Shown piece by piece: positions 16,312 through 25,249 of a stretch of DNA of 64,000 nucleotides. Below the pieces are notes generated by a model, which did no database searches, was not told where the DNA came from, and saw only the letters and a list, made by a program, of their open reading frames with translations. Numbering within the stretch: the first letter of the stretch is position 1; the number at the start of each line of letters is the position of its first letter. The stretch comes from Flavobacterium jejuense (GTDB taxonomy: Bacteria; Bacteroidota; Bacteroidia; Flavobacteriales; Flavobacteriaceae), in the NCBI RefSeq assembly GCF_006491595.2, contig NZ_VEVQ02000016.1:40723-104722 (forward strand), written 5' to 3'. The translations under genes were made by a program, and so were the position numbers.

Positions 16312-17259
16312 ATGTTGAAGAAAGTAGATATTACCGATTTTGTTTTGGAAAATGACAAACGTAAAAGTCATATTCAATTATTTTATCAAGTTTTTGGTCA
16401 GCCCATTGGTGATGATCCGATAGTTTTGGTGAATCATGCATTAACTGGTAATTCCAATGTGTCTGGAGAAAAAGGATGGTGGAAAAATGTAATTGACTAT
16501 GATCATATCATTGACCTGAATAAATACACAGTTATTGCTTTCAATATACCAGGAAATGATTTTGAAAGGAAAAATGAGTTAGCATTAGATTATAAGGAAG
16601 TTTCTACATTAGATATTGCTAAACTTTTTTGGTTGGGATTAGAAAAAATAAAAATCAAATCACTTTTTGCATTAATAGGAGGAAGTTTAGGAGGAGGAAT
16701 TTCATGGGAAATGGCCGTTTTACATCCTAATAGAGTTCAAAAGTTGATTCCTATTGCTACACATTATTTTGCTAGCGATTGGGTAATTGCAAATGTAGGA
16801 ATTCAAGATGATATTTTAAATCAAAGTCAAAACCCTGTCGCTGTAGCTAGAAAACACGCTATGCTTTTATATAGAACACCTCAATCTATAAATCAGCGTT
16901 TTAAAAATGCAAAGGAAGGTAATATTTACACCGTAAATGATTGGTTGTCCTATCATGGGATTTTGTTAACTGACCGATTTTCTTTGAATGCTTACAAGCA
17001 AATGAATTACTTATTAGGAACTATAAATGTGGTTAAGAATGATTTTAACCTCAATGCGTTCTTAAAAAAGGCAAAATTAGAAGTTTATGCCATCAATATA
17101 AATTCTGATTTATTGTTCCAAAACGATTTGGAAGAATATGAGATTTTGCAAGAAGATAATGAAAATTTCAAGCATTATATTATTGATTCCATTCACGGGC
17201 ACGATGCTTTTTTAATGGAATACCAACAGTTAAATGACATATTAAAACAAATTTTTTAA
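16312..17259 (+). CDS. metX: Homoserine O-acetyltransferase-like alpha/beta hydrolase
   Basis: Likely acetylates homoserine with acetyl-CoA to give the MetY substrate. The 315-residue alpha/beta-hydrolase fold protein has NHALTGNSNVSG (oxyanion region), the nucleophile elbow GGSLGGG and a late acid-His (SIHGHDAFL). It is shorter than classical MetX (about 350-380). Position between metY and a homoserine dehydrogenase supports the call. Confidence 0.9.
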   Translation: MLKKVDITDFVLENDKRKSHIQLFYQVFGQPIGDDPIVLVNHALTGNSNVSGEKGWWKNVIDYDHIIDLNKYTVIAFNIPGNDFERKNELALDYKEVSTLDIAKLFWLGLEKIKIKSLFALIGGSLGGGISWEMAVLHPNRVQKLIPIATHYFASDWVIANVGIQDDILNQSQNPVAVARKHAMLLYRTPQSINQRFKNAKEGNIYTVNDWLSYHGILLTDRFSLNAYKQMNYLLGTINVVKNDFNLNAFLKKAKLEVYAININSDLLFQNDLEEYEILQEDNENFKHYIIDSIHGHDAFLMEYQQLNDILKQIF

Positions 17260-17269
17260 ATTGAAATAC

Positions 17270-18367
17270 ATGAGTACAACAATAAATATCATCGTTTTCG
17301 GAATCGGAAATGTCGGAAGTACATTGATAAATCAAATCATAGAAAAGCATACTTTTTTTAAAGAAAAATTTCATGTGGATTTGAAAATTCCTGTCATAAC
17401 GAATTCTAAAAAGGCGCTTTTTACAAACACACCGCTATCTCTAAATTGGGAAAATGATTTTCAAACTTTAGGTCAAAGTTATACTATTGAAGATGTTTTT
17501 AACTATGTAAATCAAAATCAACTTGAAAATATAATAGCAATTGATGTTACTGCAAACGATGAAATTGTGCAACAATATATTCCTTTTGTACAAAATAATT
17601 TCAATATAGTTGCAGCGAATAAAAAAGCAAATACCTTGCATTTGGATTTTTACAATGAACTGCGAAGAGTTTTACAGCAAAATGATAAACAATTTTTATA
17701 TGAAACTAATGTTGGTGCTGGTTTACCTGTTATTAATACAATTCAAGATTTGCATTTAGCGGGAGAAAAAATTACTAAAATAAGAGGCGTTTTTTCAGGA
17801 ACAATAAGCTACATTTTTAATCGATTTGGTACTGAAAATCTTCCTTTTTCAAAAATTCTTGTGGATGCAGAAAAATTAGGTTTAACGGAACCAGATTCTA
17901 GAGAAGATTTGTCAGGGAATGATGTAGCAAGAAAGCTATTGATTCTTTCAAGAGAATTAGAATTGAATAATGAGTTTAAAGATGTTAAAATAACGTCACT
18001 AACTACTGAAAAAATTGATGCTTTGTCTAAGCGAAATTATTCCATTAGTAAAGAATTGTTTGATAAAGAATATGAAATTGCTAAAATAACACAACCTATC
18101 AATAGTGTGTTGAGATATATAGGCGAACTAGATGTTGTTACTAATACTTTAGAAGTAAAATTGGTTTCTGTTCCAGAAAATTCGGCATTAGGGCAATTGA
18201 AAGGAGCTGATAATTTGATAGAAATTTTTACTGAATCTTATGGAGAAATTCCAATAGTAATTCAAGGTGCTGGTGCAGGAAAAAAGGTTACCGCTAGAGG
18301 TGTGCTTTCAGATGTAATTAAATTGGCTAAACAGATAAAAAAACAAAATCTAGTACCAATAGTTTAA
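17270..18367 (+). CDS. Homoserine dehydrogenase
   Basis: Reduces aspartate semialdehyde to homoserine with NAD(P)H. The 365-residue protein has an N-terminal Rossmann motif (VFGIGNVGSTLIN), AANKKANT, the catalytic-domain signature RGVFSGTISYIFNRF, and LTEPDSREDLSGNDVARKL. It lacks an aspartokinase domain and so is a monofunctional, methionine-branch enzyme (the C-terminal part resembles ThrA/MetL). The ATG at 17270 is preferred to a TTG at 17261. It ends 25 bases before the fourth leader ORF. Confidence 0.92.
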   Translation: MSTTINIIVFGIGNVGSTLINQIIEKHTFFKEKFHVDLKIPVITNSKKALFTNTPLSLNWENDFQTLGQSYTIEDVFNYVNQNQLENIIAIDVTANDEIVQQYIPFVQNNFNIVAANKKANTLHLDFYNELRRVLQQNDKQFLYETNVGAGLPVINTIQDLHLAGEKITKIRGVFSGTISYIFNRFGTENLPFSKILVDAEKLGLTEPDSREDLSGNDVARKLLILSRELELNNEFKDVKITSLTTEKIDALSKRNYSISKELFDKEYEIAKITQPINSVLRYIGELDVVTNTLEVKLVSVPENSALGQLKGADNLIEIFTESYGEIPIVIQGAGAGKKVTARGVLSDVIKLAKQIKKQNLVPIV

Positions 18368-18392
18368 ACTTTTAAAGAGTAAATATAAGAAT

Positions 18393-18533
18393 ATGAATTT
18401 TATAATGAGCAATAGAAATAGGATGATGTGGAATTTTTTTCACAGAGGACTTTATTGTTTTATTTTAAAAAAATATATAATACAATCAAAAAACCTCTGC
18501 AATCGCAGAGTTTTTTTTATATCTAATACCTAA
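18393..18533 (+). CDS. Degenerate leader ORF with MMW but no core Cys (46 codons)
   Basis: The first 19 codons align without gaps to the metY leader 1: MNFIMSNRNRMMWNFFHRG against MKTIICNMCCMMWKIPQR. The ATG ATG TGG core is identical, but the three Cys codons have become Ser, Asn and Arg. CAGAGG (18443-18448) after the core can pair with CCTCTG (18494-18499) of the following terminator. The reading frame has no stop before the terminator and runs to TAA at 18531, 2 bases before the next gene. No promoter box is seen, so it looks like an attenuator inside the operon after hom, perhaps now tuned to methionine only. It may instead be a decaying copy. Confidence 0.55.
   Translation: MNFIMSNRNRMMWNFFHRGLYCFILKKYIIQSKNLCNRRVFFISNT
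18492..18518 (+). terminator. Attenuator terminator before the transsulfuration genes
   Basis: The stem CTCTGC (18495-18500) / GCAGAG (18505-18510) with loop AATC is extended by A-T pairs after one mismatch and is followed by eight T. The stem sequence is the same as in the cys and first metY attenuators. Confidence 0.8.
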
Positions 18534-18535
18534 AA

Positions 18536-19717
18536 ATGACTACAACAAAGCAAAACAAAAAAACAATGCAATTAGAAACATTGCTAGCTAATGTTTCACA
18601 AAACTCCAACCTTAAAGATAGTTATGGAGCAACGCATTTGCCGATATATAATACTGCTACTTTCGACTTAAAAAGACAAGTGTCAAATGAACAGGTTTAT
18701 GATTATTCAAGATCGGATAATCCAACGAGAAACGCATTGGAATCTATATTTGCTCAAGCAGAAAATGGATTTGGCTGTGTTTGCACAAATACTGGAATTG
18801 CAGCGATTGCTTTACTTTTTGAAACAGTTTTGAAAAATTATGAGCATGTTTTAATTGAAAGAGATTGCTACGGCGGTACGTATCGTTTGCTTAATATTTT
18901 GTTTGAGAAAAACAATATTACACCTCATTATGCGGATTTTACCAATTTAGAAGAAGTTGAAAACATACTGAAATCTAATGAAATAAAACTTGTTGTTTGT
19001 GAATCACCAACAAATCCAAGTTTGAAAATTGTAGCTTTAGAAGAACTTGCTAAGCTTACAAAATCTTACGAATCATTGCTGGCCGTAGATAACAGCATGG
19101 CTACTTTTGCGTCAACAAAACCGCTTGAATTAGGAGCTGATTTTTCGGTTTTTTCAACTACTAAATTCATTTCGGGTCACGGAAGTGTTACTGCTGGTGC
19201 GATTGTCTCAAAAGAAGCGTTTTGGGATGAAAAATTCAAATATATTGCCAATGCTCAAGGAAGAGCTCAAAGTCCATTTGATGTTTTTTTAGTTTCATTG
19301 GGTTTGCCAACATTAACCTACAGGATGAAAGCACAAGAAGCAAGCGCTTTGAAAATTACACAATTTTTAGAAAACCATCCAGAAGTTTTAAACGTTAAAT
19401 TCCCAGGTTTGCCATCGCATCCGCAATATGAATTGGCTAAAAAACAATTGAAAATCATTCCGTCTGTTTTAACTATTGAATTGAAATCTGCGGAAAAGGC
19501 AGAAAATTTTATTAAAAAAAGTAAGTTATTTGGTGAAAAAGTATCCTTTGGTTCAGCTGATTCTAGATTGGAAATTCCAGCAAGAATGAGTCACGCAACA
19601 AATTCGGAAGAAGATTTAGTTTCTAAAGGATTGAGTCATGCAATTGTTAGAATTGCTGTTGGTTTAGAAGATACGGACGATCTAATTTTAGATATTATTC
19701 AAGCTTTAAATTGTTGA
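18536..19717 (+). CDS. Cystathionine gamma-synthase/lyase-type PLP enzyme
   Basis: A 393-residue member of the Cys/Met-metabolism PLP family. Landmarks are YSRSDNPTRNALE, the PLP-ring stacking DCYGGTYR, the aspartate in LLAVDNSMAT, and the Schiff-base lysine in STTKFISGHG (Lys about 210). Family members make or split cystathionine; the context (methionine operon, paired with a second PLP enzyme) fits a synthase or beta-lyase step from cysteine to homocysteine, but the exact reaction cannot be read from motifs. A start at 18566 is a possible alternative. Confidence 0.85.
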   Translation: MTTTKQNKKTMQLETLLANVSQNSNLKDSYGATHLPIYNTATFDLKRQVSNEQVYDYSRSDNPTRNALESIFAQAENGFGCVCTNTGIAAIALLFETVLKNYEHVLIERDCYGGTYRLLNILFEKNNITPHYADFTNLEEVENILKSNEIKLVVCESPTNPSLKIVALEELAKLTKSYESLLAVDNSMATFASTKPLELGADFSVFSTTKFISGHGSVTAGAIVSKEAFWDEKFKYIANAQGRAQSPFDVFLVSLGLPTLTYRMKAQEASALKITQFLENHPEVLNVKFPGLPSHPQYELAKKQLKIIPSVLTIELKSAEKAENFIKKSKLFGEKVSFGSADSRLEIPARMSHATNSEEDLVSKGLSHAIVRIAVGLEDTDDLILDIIQALNC

Positions 19718-19720
19718 AAA

Positions 19721-21241
19721 ATGAATGATTGTTTTCAAAATATTCCATTTGGCGAGTCGTTGCCTTTAGAAAACCCACATGCTATTTCGGTTAGTATGCC
19801 TTTTTTGCAAAATGTAATTGATTATGAAGAAGGTGATGAGGTCGTATTAGGTGCTATGAAATCAGGTTATCCAAGATTTTTTCAAAATAAATTTGTTGAA
19901 AAACTAGTAAGTTATATTCAAGAAAAACATCAAATTTCAAATGAGAAAGTTGTTTTGCCAATAGCATCGCTTCATGCAAAATCTATTTTGGAATATTTAG
20001 TTCAATATAAGTTGGAATATATTGAAGAAGATGAAAATGTGTTTCTAATTGTAGAGAACAATCCTGAGTTGGTTAAAAAGTGTTCGGATTATATCAGAAA
20101 TATTGGATTGCTAATTAGTTCTAGAAAAGCAGAGAATACTTTGTATAAGTTAGGTGAAATTCCAACTATTTTTAAGGAAGATAAAATTTCTGATTTACCA
20201 GAAAAGGTAATTAAAACAGTGTTGTCTAAAGCTTATTCTGATGTTGTAGAAAATAATATTTTGTTAACCAATTGTGGAATGAATGCTCTTTTTTCGGCTT
20301 GTGAAACTATTCTGAATTGTAGAAAAAGTGAATTTAGAAATACGGTTGTACAACTAGGTTGGTTGTACGTGGATACAATGGAAATTATTGAAAAGAGGAA
20401 TAACTTTTCTTATGTTCAAATTCATATTTATGATAAATTACAACTGGAAAGTTGGTTAGAAGCAAATCATTCTCATGTAGCTACTTTGCTAACAGAAATT
20501 ACTACAAATCCATTGATTCAATGTGTGGATTTACCTTGGTTATCCAACCTTTGTAAAAAGTACAATATCATTTTAATAGTTGATGTAACCATTGCAACTC
20601 CATTTAATGTAGATGTGTTGCCCTATTGTGATATTGTAGTTGAAAGTTTAACCAAGTTTGCCTGTGGAAGTTGTGATCTATTAATGGGTGCTATTGTTTT
20701 AAATGACACTAATGAGATTATTAAAGCGAATAAAAATCAATTTGAAAAGTTTATTGTTCCTGCATATGATGGTGAAAAACAAAGACTAGCCTTTCAAATT
20801 AAAAAATATGAAAGTCGTGTTAAGAAGGTTTCTGAAAACACTAAAATAGTTTATAATTATTTAAAAGGACAGCCTTTTATTAAAGAGATTTACTCAGTTT
20901 TTCACAATGACTCCATTGAAAATTTTCAAAAAATTCAAAAATCAAGTGATGTGTTTCCAGGATTATTGTCGGTTGTTTTTGATAAAGAGTTGGATTTTTA
21001 TTATGACAAATTGCAACTCGCTAAAGGACCAAGTCTCGGAACAGAATTCACATTAGCTATGCCATATGTATATTTAGCTCATTATGAATATCTTAAAAGC
21101 AATGATGGGAAACAAAAACTATTAGCACTTGGAATAAATCCGAATATACTTCGTTTGTCTATTGGAATTGAACCAGTTGAAAAAATAATATCCGCTTTTG
21201 AAAAGCTTAAACATTCAGCTGAAAATGTTAAAATAAATTAA
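19721..21241 (+). CDS. Long, divergent Cys/Met-metabolism PLP enzyme (506 aa)
   Basis: A 506-residue protein whose C-terminal 330 residues show a Cys/Met-PLP fold: TNCGMNALFSACE, LIVDVTIATPFN (cofactor aspartate) and the lysine in ESLTKFACGS (Lys about 312). The N-terminal 170 residues are an extra region, and many family-conserved residues differ. The overall plan recalls the long fungal-type cystathionine gamma-synthases. It starts 3 bases after the previous gene, so the two probably act together on cystathionine. The reaction is uncertain. Confidence 0.75.
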   Translation: MNDCFQNIPFGESLPLENPHAISVSMPFLQNVIDYEEGDEVVLGAMKSGYPRFFQNKFVEKLVSYIQEKHQISNEKVVLPIASLHAKSILEYLVQYKLEYIEEDENVFLIVENNPELVKKCSDYIRNIGLLISSRKAENTLYKLGEIPTIFKEDKISDLPEKVIKTVLSKAYSDVVENNILLTNCGMNALFSACETILNCRKSEFRNTVVQLGWLYVDTMEIIEKRNNFSYVQIHIYDKLQLESWLEANHSHVATLLTEITTNPLIQCVDLPWLSNLCKKYNIILIVDVTIATPFNVDVLPYCDIVVESLTKFACGSCDLLMGAIVLNDTNEIIKANKNQFEKFIVPAYDGEKQRLAFQIKKYESRVKKVSENTKIVYNYLKGQPFIKEIYSVFHNDSIENFQKIQKSSDVFPGLLSVVFDKELDFYYDKLQLAKGPSLGTEFTLAMPYVYLAHYEYLKSNDGKQKLLALGINPNILRLSIGIEPVEKIISAFEKLKHSAENVKIN

Positions 21242-21383
21242 GCATATCATAATTTAAATTAAAAGCATGACATTGAATATGTGATAAAAAATCTATAAAA
21301 ATTAATAATTTAAGAATAATAAACTTTTTATAATTCATTTAAATCAAATTACAGAAAATATTTCGCTAAAAGAAAATTAATTC
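21242..21383. other. AT-rich spacer before the metH riboswitch
   Basis: Nothing coding or structured was recognised in this stretch. It ends at the promoter box of the riboswitch transcript. Confidence 0.4.
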
Positions 21384-21391
21384 TATCTTTG
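21384..21391 (+). promoter_or_regulatory. -7 box (TATCTTTG) of the metH-metF transcript
   Basis: An exact TAnnTTTG match about 24 bases before the riboswitch begins. A degenerate -33 (TTTCG near 21361) lies about 19 bases upstream. Confidence 0.6.
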
Positions 21392-21414
21392 CAGAGTTCA
21401 TAAAATTACTGTTC

Positions 21415-21546
21415 GTTATCACGAAAGCTGGAGAGATTAGACTCTGTGAAAGCTTGGCAACCTCTTGTTCTTTTCAAGAAAGGTGCTACATTCTATCCGT
21501 CAAGGCGGAAAAGATAACTTGAAAAAATCCTTCTTTTCATGATAAC
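21415..21546 (+). ncRNA. SAM-I (S-box) riboswitch controlling metH
   Basis: The conserved SAM-I landmarks appear in order: P1 strand GTTATC (21415-21420), GAAAGCTGGAGAGATTAGAC, TCTGTGAAAGC, the near-invariant TTGGCAACC, AAGGTGCTA, and a small P4 hairpin CCG/CGG followed by GATAAC (21513-21518), which closes P1. A second copy of the closing strand, TGATAAC (21540-21546), lies 27 bases downstream and could compete for P1. No T-rich terminator was seen before the metH ATG, so control may be translational. SAM binding would turn down methionine synthase and metF. Confidence 0.9.
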
Positions 21547-21584
21547 ACAAATAAAAAAATATGCCTAATTAGGTTTATAAACGT

Positions 21585-22571
21585 ATGTCAAAAATTCAAG
21601 AAGAAATTCAAAAAAGGATATTGGTTCTCGATGGAGCTATGGGAACCATGTTGCAACGCAATAATTTTTCGGAAGAAGATTTTCGTGGTGCACGTTTCAA
21701 AGGTTTTCCACATCCATTAAAAGGGAACAATGATTTGCTTTCTATAACACAGCCAGAAGCAGTAAAAAAAGTACACCGCTTGTATTTTGAAGCTGGAGCA
21801 GATATTGTTGAAACCAATACTTTTTCTGGAACAACTATCGGAATGGCTGATTACCATTTAGAGGATTTGGTTTATGAATTAAATTATGAATCTGCTAAAA
21901 TTGCTCGAGAAGTAGCGGATGAATTTACGGACAGACCTCGTTTTGTCGCTGGTTCAATCGGACCAACAAACAGAACAGCTTCTATGTCACCAGATGTAAA
22001 TGATCCAGGTTTTCGTGCTGTAACTTTTGATGATTTACGCATTGCTTATAAACAACAAGTGGAAGCTTTAATCGATGGTGGCTCTGATGTGCTTTTAGTA
22101 GAAACTATTTTCGATACACTAAATGCAAAAGCGGCACTTTTTGCTATAGAAGAAGTAAAAGAAGAAAGAAATATTGATATTCCAGTTATGGTTTCAGGAA
22201 CAATTACAGATGCTTCAGGACGAACTTTATCAGGTCAAACTGTAGAAGCTTTTTTGATTTCTATTTCACATATTCCATTATTAAGCATTGGATTTAATTG
22301 TGCTTTAGGAGCGGATCAATTGAAGCCTTACTTAAAACGATTAGCACATAACACCCAATTAAATATTTCGGCTCATCCTAATGCGGGTTTGCCAAATGCT
22401 TTTGGTCAATACGATCAAACACCTGAGGAAATGCAAGTTTTAATTAAAGAGTATTTAGAAGATAATTTGGTAAATATTATTGGAGGCTGTTGCGGAACAA
22501 CTCCTGAACATATAAAACTAATTGCAGAAGTTGCATCACAATTTAAGCCTAGAACATTAGAATTAGTCTAA
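21585..22571 (+). CDS. metH: Methionine synthase, homocysteine-binding module (split MetH, part 1)
   Basis: Carries the Zn-dependent homocysteine S-methyltransferase domain of cobalamin-dependent methionine synthase. It has VLDGAMGTMLQ at the start and the three Zn cysteines at about 239 (GFNCALG) and 302-303 (GGCCGTTPEH). The 328-residue length covers only module 1 of MetH. It ends 1 base before the second part, and the two together (1218 residues) match the full enzyme length (E. coli 1227). It lies behind a SAM-I riboswitch. Confidence 0.93.
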   Translation: MSKIQEEIQKRILVLDGAMGTMLQRNNFSEEDFRGARFKGFPHPLKGNNDLLSITQPEAVKKVHRLYFEAGADIVETNTFSGTTIGMADYHLEDLVYELNYESAKIAREVADEFTDRPRFVAGSIGPTNRTASMSPDVNDPGFRAVTFDDLRIAYKQQVEALIDGGSDVLLVETIFDTLNAKAALFAIEEVKEERNIDIPVMVSGTITDASGRTLSGQTVEAFLISISHIPLLSIGFNCALGADQLKPYLKRLAHNTQLNISAHPNAGLPNAFGQYDQTPEEMQVLIKEYLEDNLVNIIGGCCGTTPEHIKLIAEVASQFKPRTLELV

Positions 22572-22572
22572 A

Positions 22573-25245
22573 ATGTCCCAAAAAAATAAAATAAACTTAC
22601 AACTTTCGGGTTTGGAACCACTTTTCATAAACGAAGAATCTATTTTCGTTAATGTTGGTGAGCGAACAAACGTAACCGGTTCAAGAAAATTTCTTAGATT
22701 AATTAAAGAAGAAAATTATAATGAAGCACTTTCCATAGCTAGAGAGCAAGTGGAAGGTGGGGCACAAATCATCGATGTAAATATGGATGAAGGGATGCTA
22801 GATGGAGTTTACGCAATGACTAAATTTCTTAATCTAATTGCTGCAGAACCAGATATTGCTCGTGTTCCTGTAATGATTGATAGTTCAAAATGGGAAATCA
22901 TTGAAGCAGGATTGAAAGTTATTCAAGGAAAAGGAGTTGTAAATTCTATTTCTTTAAAAGAAGGTGAAGAAACTTTTATGCATCATGCCAAATTAATAAA
23001 AAAATATGGCGCTGCTGTAATTGTTATGGCTTTTGACGAAAATGGTCAAGCCGATACTTATGAAAGAAGAATCGAAATTTGTAAAAGAAGTTATGATTTT
23101 TTAGTTAATAAAGTTGGTTTCCCAGCTGAAGATATTATTTTCGACCCTAATATTTTTCCAGTAGCTACTGGAATGGACGAACATAAATTAAACGCACTAG
23201 ACTTCTTTAGAGTAACCAAATGGATTCGTGAAAATTTACCTTATGCTGGAATTTCAGGTGGTGTAAGTAATGTTTCTTTTTCGTTTAGAGGAAATGATAA
23301 AGTGCGTGAAGCTATGCACTCAGCTTTTTTGTATCATGCCATTAAAAATGGAATGACTATGGGAATTGTAAACCCTGAAATGTTAGAGATTTACGATGAA
23401 ATTGATAAGAATTTATTAGAGCATGTTGAAGATGTTTTATTAAATAGAAGAGAAGATGCTACCGAAAGACTTTTAGATTTAGCTGAAAGTTTTAAAGGAG
23501 ACTTCAAAGTAAACGAAAAAGCTATAGCAGAATGGAGAAATGATTCCGTTCAAGAAAGATTAACACATTCATTAGTAAAAGGCATTGATGAATTTATAGA
23601 AATTGATGTTGAAGAAGCTAGAATAAGTGCAACAAAAGCTATAGAAGTTATTGAAGTAAATCTAATGGCTGGAATGAATGTGGTTGGTGATTTATTCGGA
23701 AGTGGGAAAATGTTCTTGCCTCAAGTAGTAAAGTCAGCTCGTGTAATGAAAAAAGCGGTTGCTTATTTACTACCTTATATCGAATCAGAAAAAACAGGAA
23801 ATTCATCCAGTGCAGGAAAAGTTTTAATGGCAACTGTAAAAGGAGATGTACATGACATTGGAAAAAATATTGTAGCTGTAGTGCTAGGATGCAATAATTT
23901 TGAAATCATTGATTTAGGAGTTATGGTTCCACCTGAAAAAATTATTGAAGCTGCTGTTCGTGAAAATGTGGATATTATTGGTTTAAGCGGATTAATCACA
24001 CCATCATTGGATGAAATGGTTTATTTAGCCAAAGAAATGGATAAATTAAATATCAAGATCCCAATTATGATTGGTGGTGCAACAACTTCTCGTGCACACA
24101 CAGCGGTAAAAATTGCACCTGAATACAAAGAAACTGTTGTTCATGTGAATGATGCTTCAAGAGCAGTAACGGTTGCGAGTAATTTATTACAGAAAGAAAC
24201 CAAAGAAAATTATGTAAAAGCAATTCGGGAAGAATATGATTCGCTTCGTGAAGGCTATTTGAATAGAAGTCGCGATAAAAATTATCACAGTATTGAACAA
24301 GCACGTAAAAATAAGTTGCAATTAGATTGGAGTAACTTTCAACCTTCAAAGCCAAATTTCATTGGGACAAAAACTATTCATGTTGAACTGTCTGAATTAA
24401 TTCCGTTTATCGATTGGACACCTTTTTTTCAATCTTGGCAGTTGTTTGGTAAATATCCAGCTATTTTAACTGATGCGGTAGTTGGTGAACAAGCAACTAA
24501 TCTATTTAGTGATGCACAAAAGATGTTAAACCAAATTGTTTCAGAAAAATGGTTTATAGCTAAAGGTATTATTGGAATTTTTCCTGCAAATCAAATCAAT
24601 GATGATGATATTGAAGTAGTCACTTCAGACATAGTAGAGAAGTTTTTGACTCTTCGTCAACAATCTCAAAAAACAGCAGGAGCACCTAATATTGCCTTAG
24701 CGGATTTTATAGCTCCAAAAGATTCAGGAATTCAAGATTATATAGGTTGTTTTTGTGTAACAACAGGTTTTGGTGTGGAAGAAAAAGCAAAAGAATATGA
24801 AGAACAATTAGACGATTACAATTCCATTATGATAAAAGCATTAGCGGATAGATTAGCTGAGGCTTTTGCAGAATATTTACATTTAAAAGTGCGTAAAGAA
24901 ATTTGGGGTTATGCTTCAGAGGAAAGTTTGTCAAACAAAGAGTTAATTAAAGAAGAATATAAGGGAATTCGCCCTGCTCCAGGTTATCCAGCTTGTCCAG
25001 ATCATTTAGAAAAACCAACTATCTGGAAATTGTTAAAAGTTGAAGAAGAAATCGGAGTAACCTTAACGGAAAGTATGGCAATGTGGCCTGCTTCATCCGT
25101 TTCAGGATATTATTTTGCCAATCCACAAAGTAAATATTTTGGATTAGGAAAAATAAAAGAAGATCAAGTAATAGATTATGCCAAACGTAGAGGAATTGCA
25201 ACAGAAGTTGCTACAAAATGGTTGGCACCAAATATAGCAGATTAA
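22573..25245 (+). CDS. metH: Methionine synthase, folate/cobalamin/activation modules (split MetH, part 2)
   Basis: Methyltetrahydrofolate-to-homocysteine methyl transfer via cobalamin. The 890-residue protein has the pterin-binding barrel (NVGERTNVTGSRKF near 27-40), a helical cap (about 320-410), the B12 motif DVHDIG with the lower-ligand His at about 427, and the SAM-binding activation domain (RPAPGYPACPDHLEK). The homocysteine domain is missing and is supplied by the gene just upstream. The intact activation domain implies reductive repair with SAM. Confidence 0.95.
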   Translation: MSQKNKINLQLSGLEPLFINEESIFVNVGERTNVTGSRKFLRLIKEENYNEALSIAREQVEGGAQIIDVNMDEGMLDGVYAMTKFLNLIAAEPDIARVPVMIDSSKWEIIEAGLKVIQGKGVVNSISLKEGEETFMHHAKLIKKYGAAVIVMAFDENGQADTYERRIEICKRSYDFLVNKVGFPAEDIIFDPNIFPVATGMDEHKLNALDFFRVTKWIRENLPYAGISGGVSNVSFSFRGNDKVREAMHSAFLYHAIKNGMTMGIVNPEMLEIYDEIDKNLLEHVEDVLLNRREDATERLLDLAESFKGDFKVNEKAIAEWRNDSVQERLTHSLVKGIDEFIEIDVEEARISATKAIEVIEVNLMAGMNVVGDLFGSGKMFLPQVVKSARVMKKAVAYLLPYIESEKTGNSSSAGKVLMATVKGDVHDIGKNIVAVVLGCNNFEIIDLGVMVPPEKIIEAAVRENVDIIGLSGLITPSLDEMVYLAKEMDKLNIKIPIMIGGATTSRAHTAVKIAPEYKETVVHVNDASRAVTVASNLLQKETKENYVKAIREEYDSLREGYLNRSRDKNYHSIEQARKNKLQLDWSNFQPSKPNFIGTKTIHVELSELIPFIDWTPFFQSWQLFGKYPAILTDAVVGEQATNLFSDAQKMLNQIVSEKWFIAKGIIGIFPANQINDDDIEVVTSDIVEKFLTLRQQSQKTAGAPNIALADFIAPKDSGIQDYIGCFCVTTGFGVEEKAKEYEEQLDDYNSIMIKALADRLAEAFAEYLHLKVRKEIWGYASEESLSNKELIKEEYKGIRPAPGYPACPDHLEKPTIWKLLKVEEEIGVTLTESMAMWPASSVSGYYFANPQSKYFGLGKIKEDQVIDYAKRRGIATEVATKWLAPNIAD

Positions 25246-25249
25246 AAAA

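Noticed and set aside
22560..22580. Frameshift or assembly error splitting metH
   Set aside because: Both parts have proper start and stop, the break is at a domain border, and lengths sum to a full enzyme; natural split.
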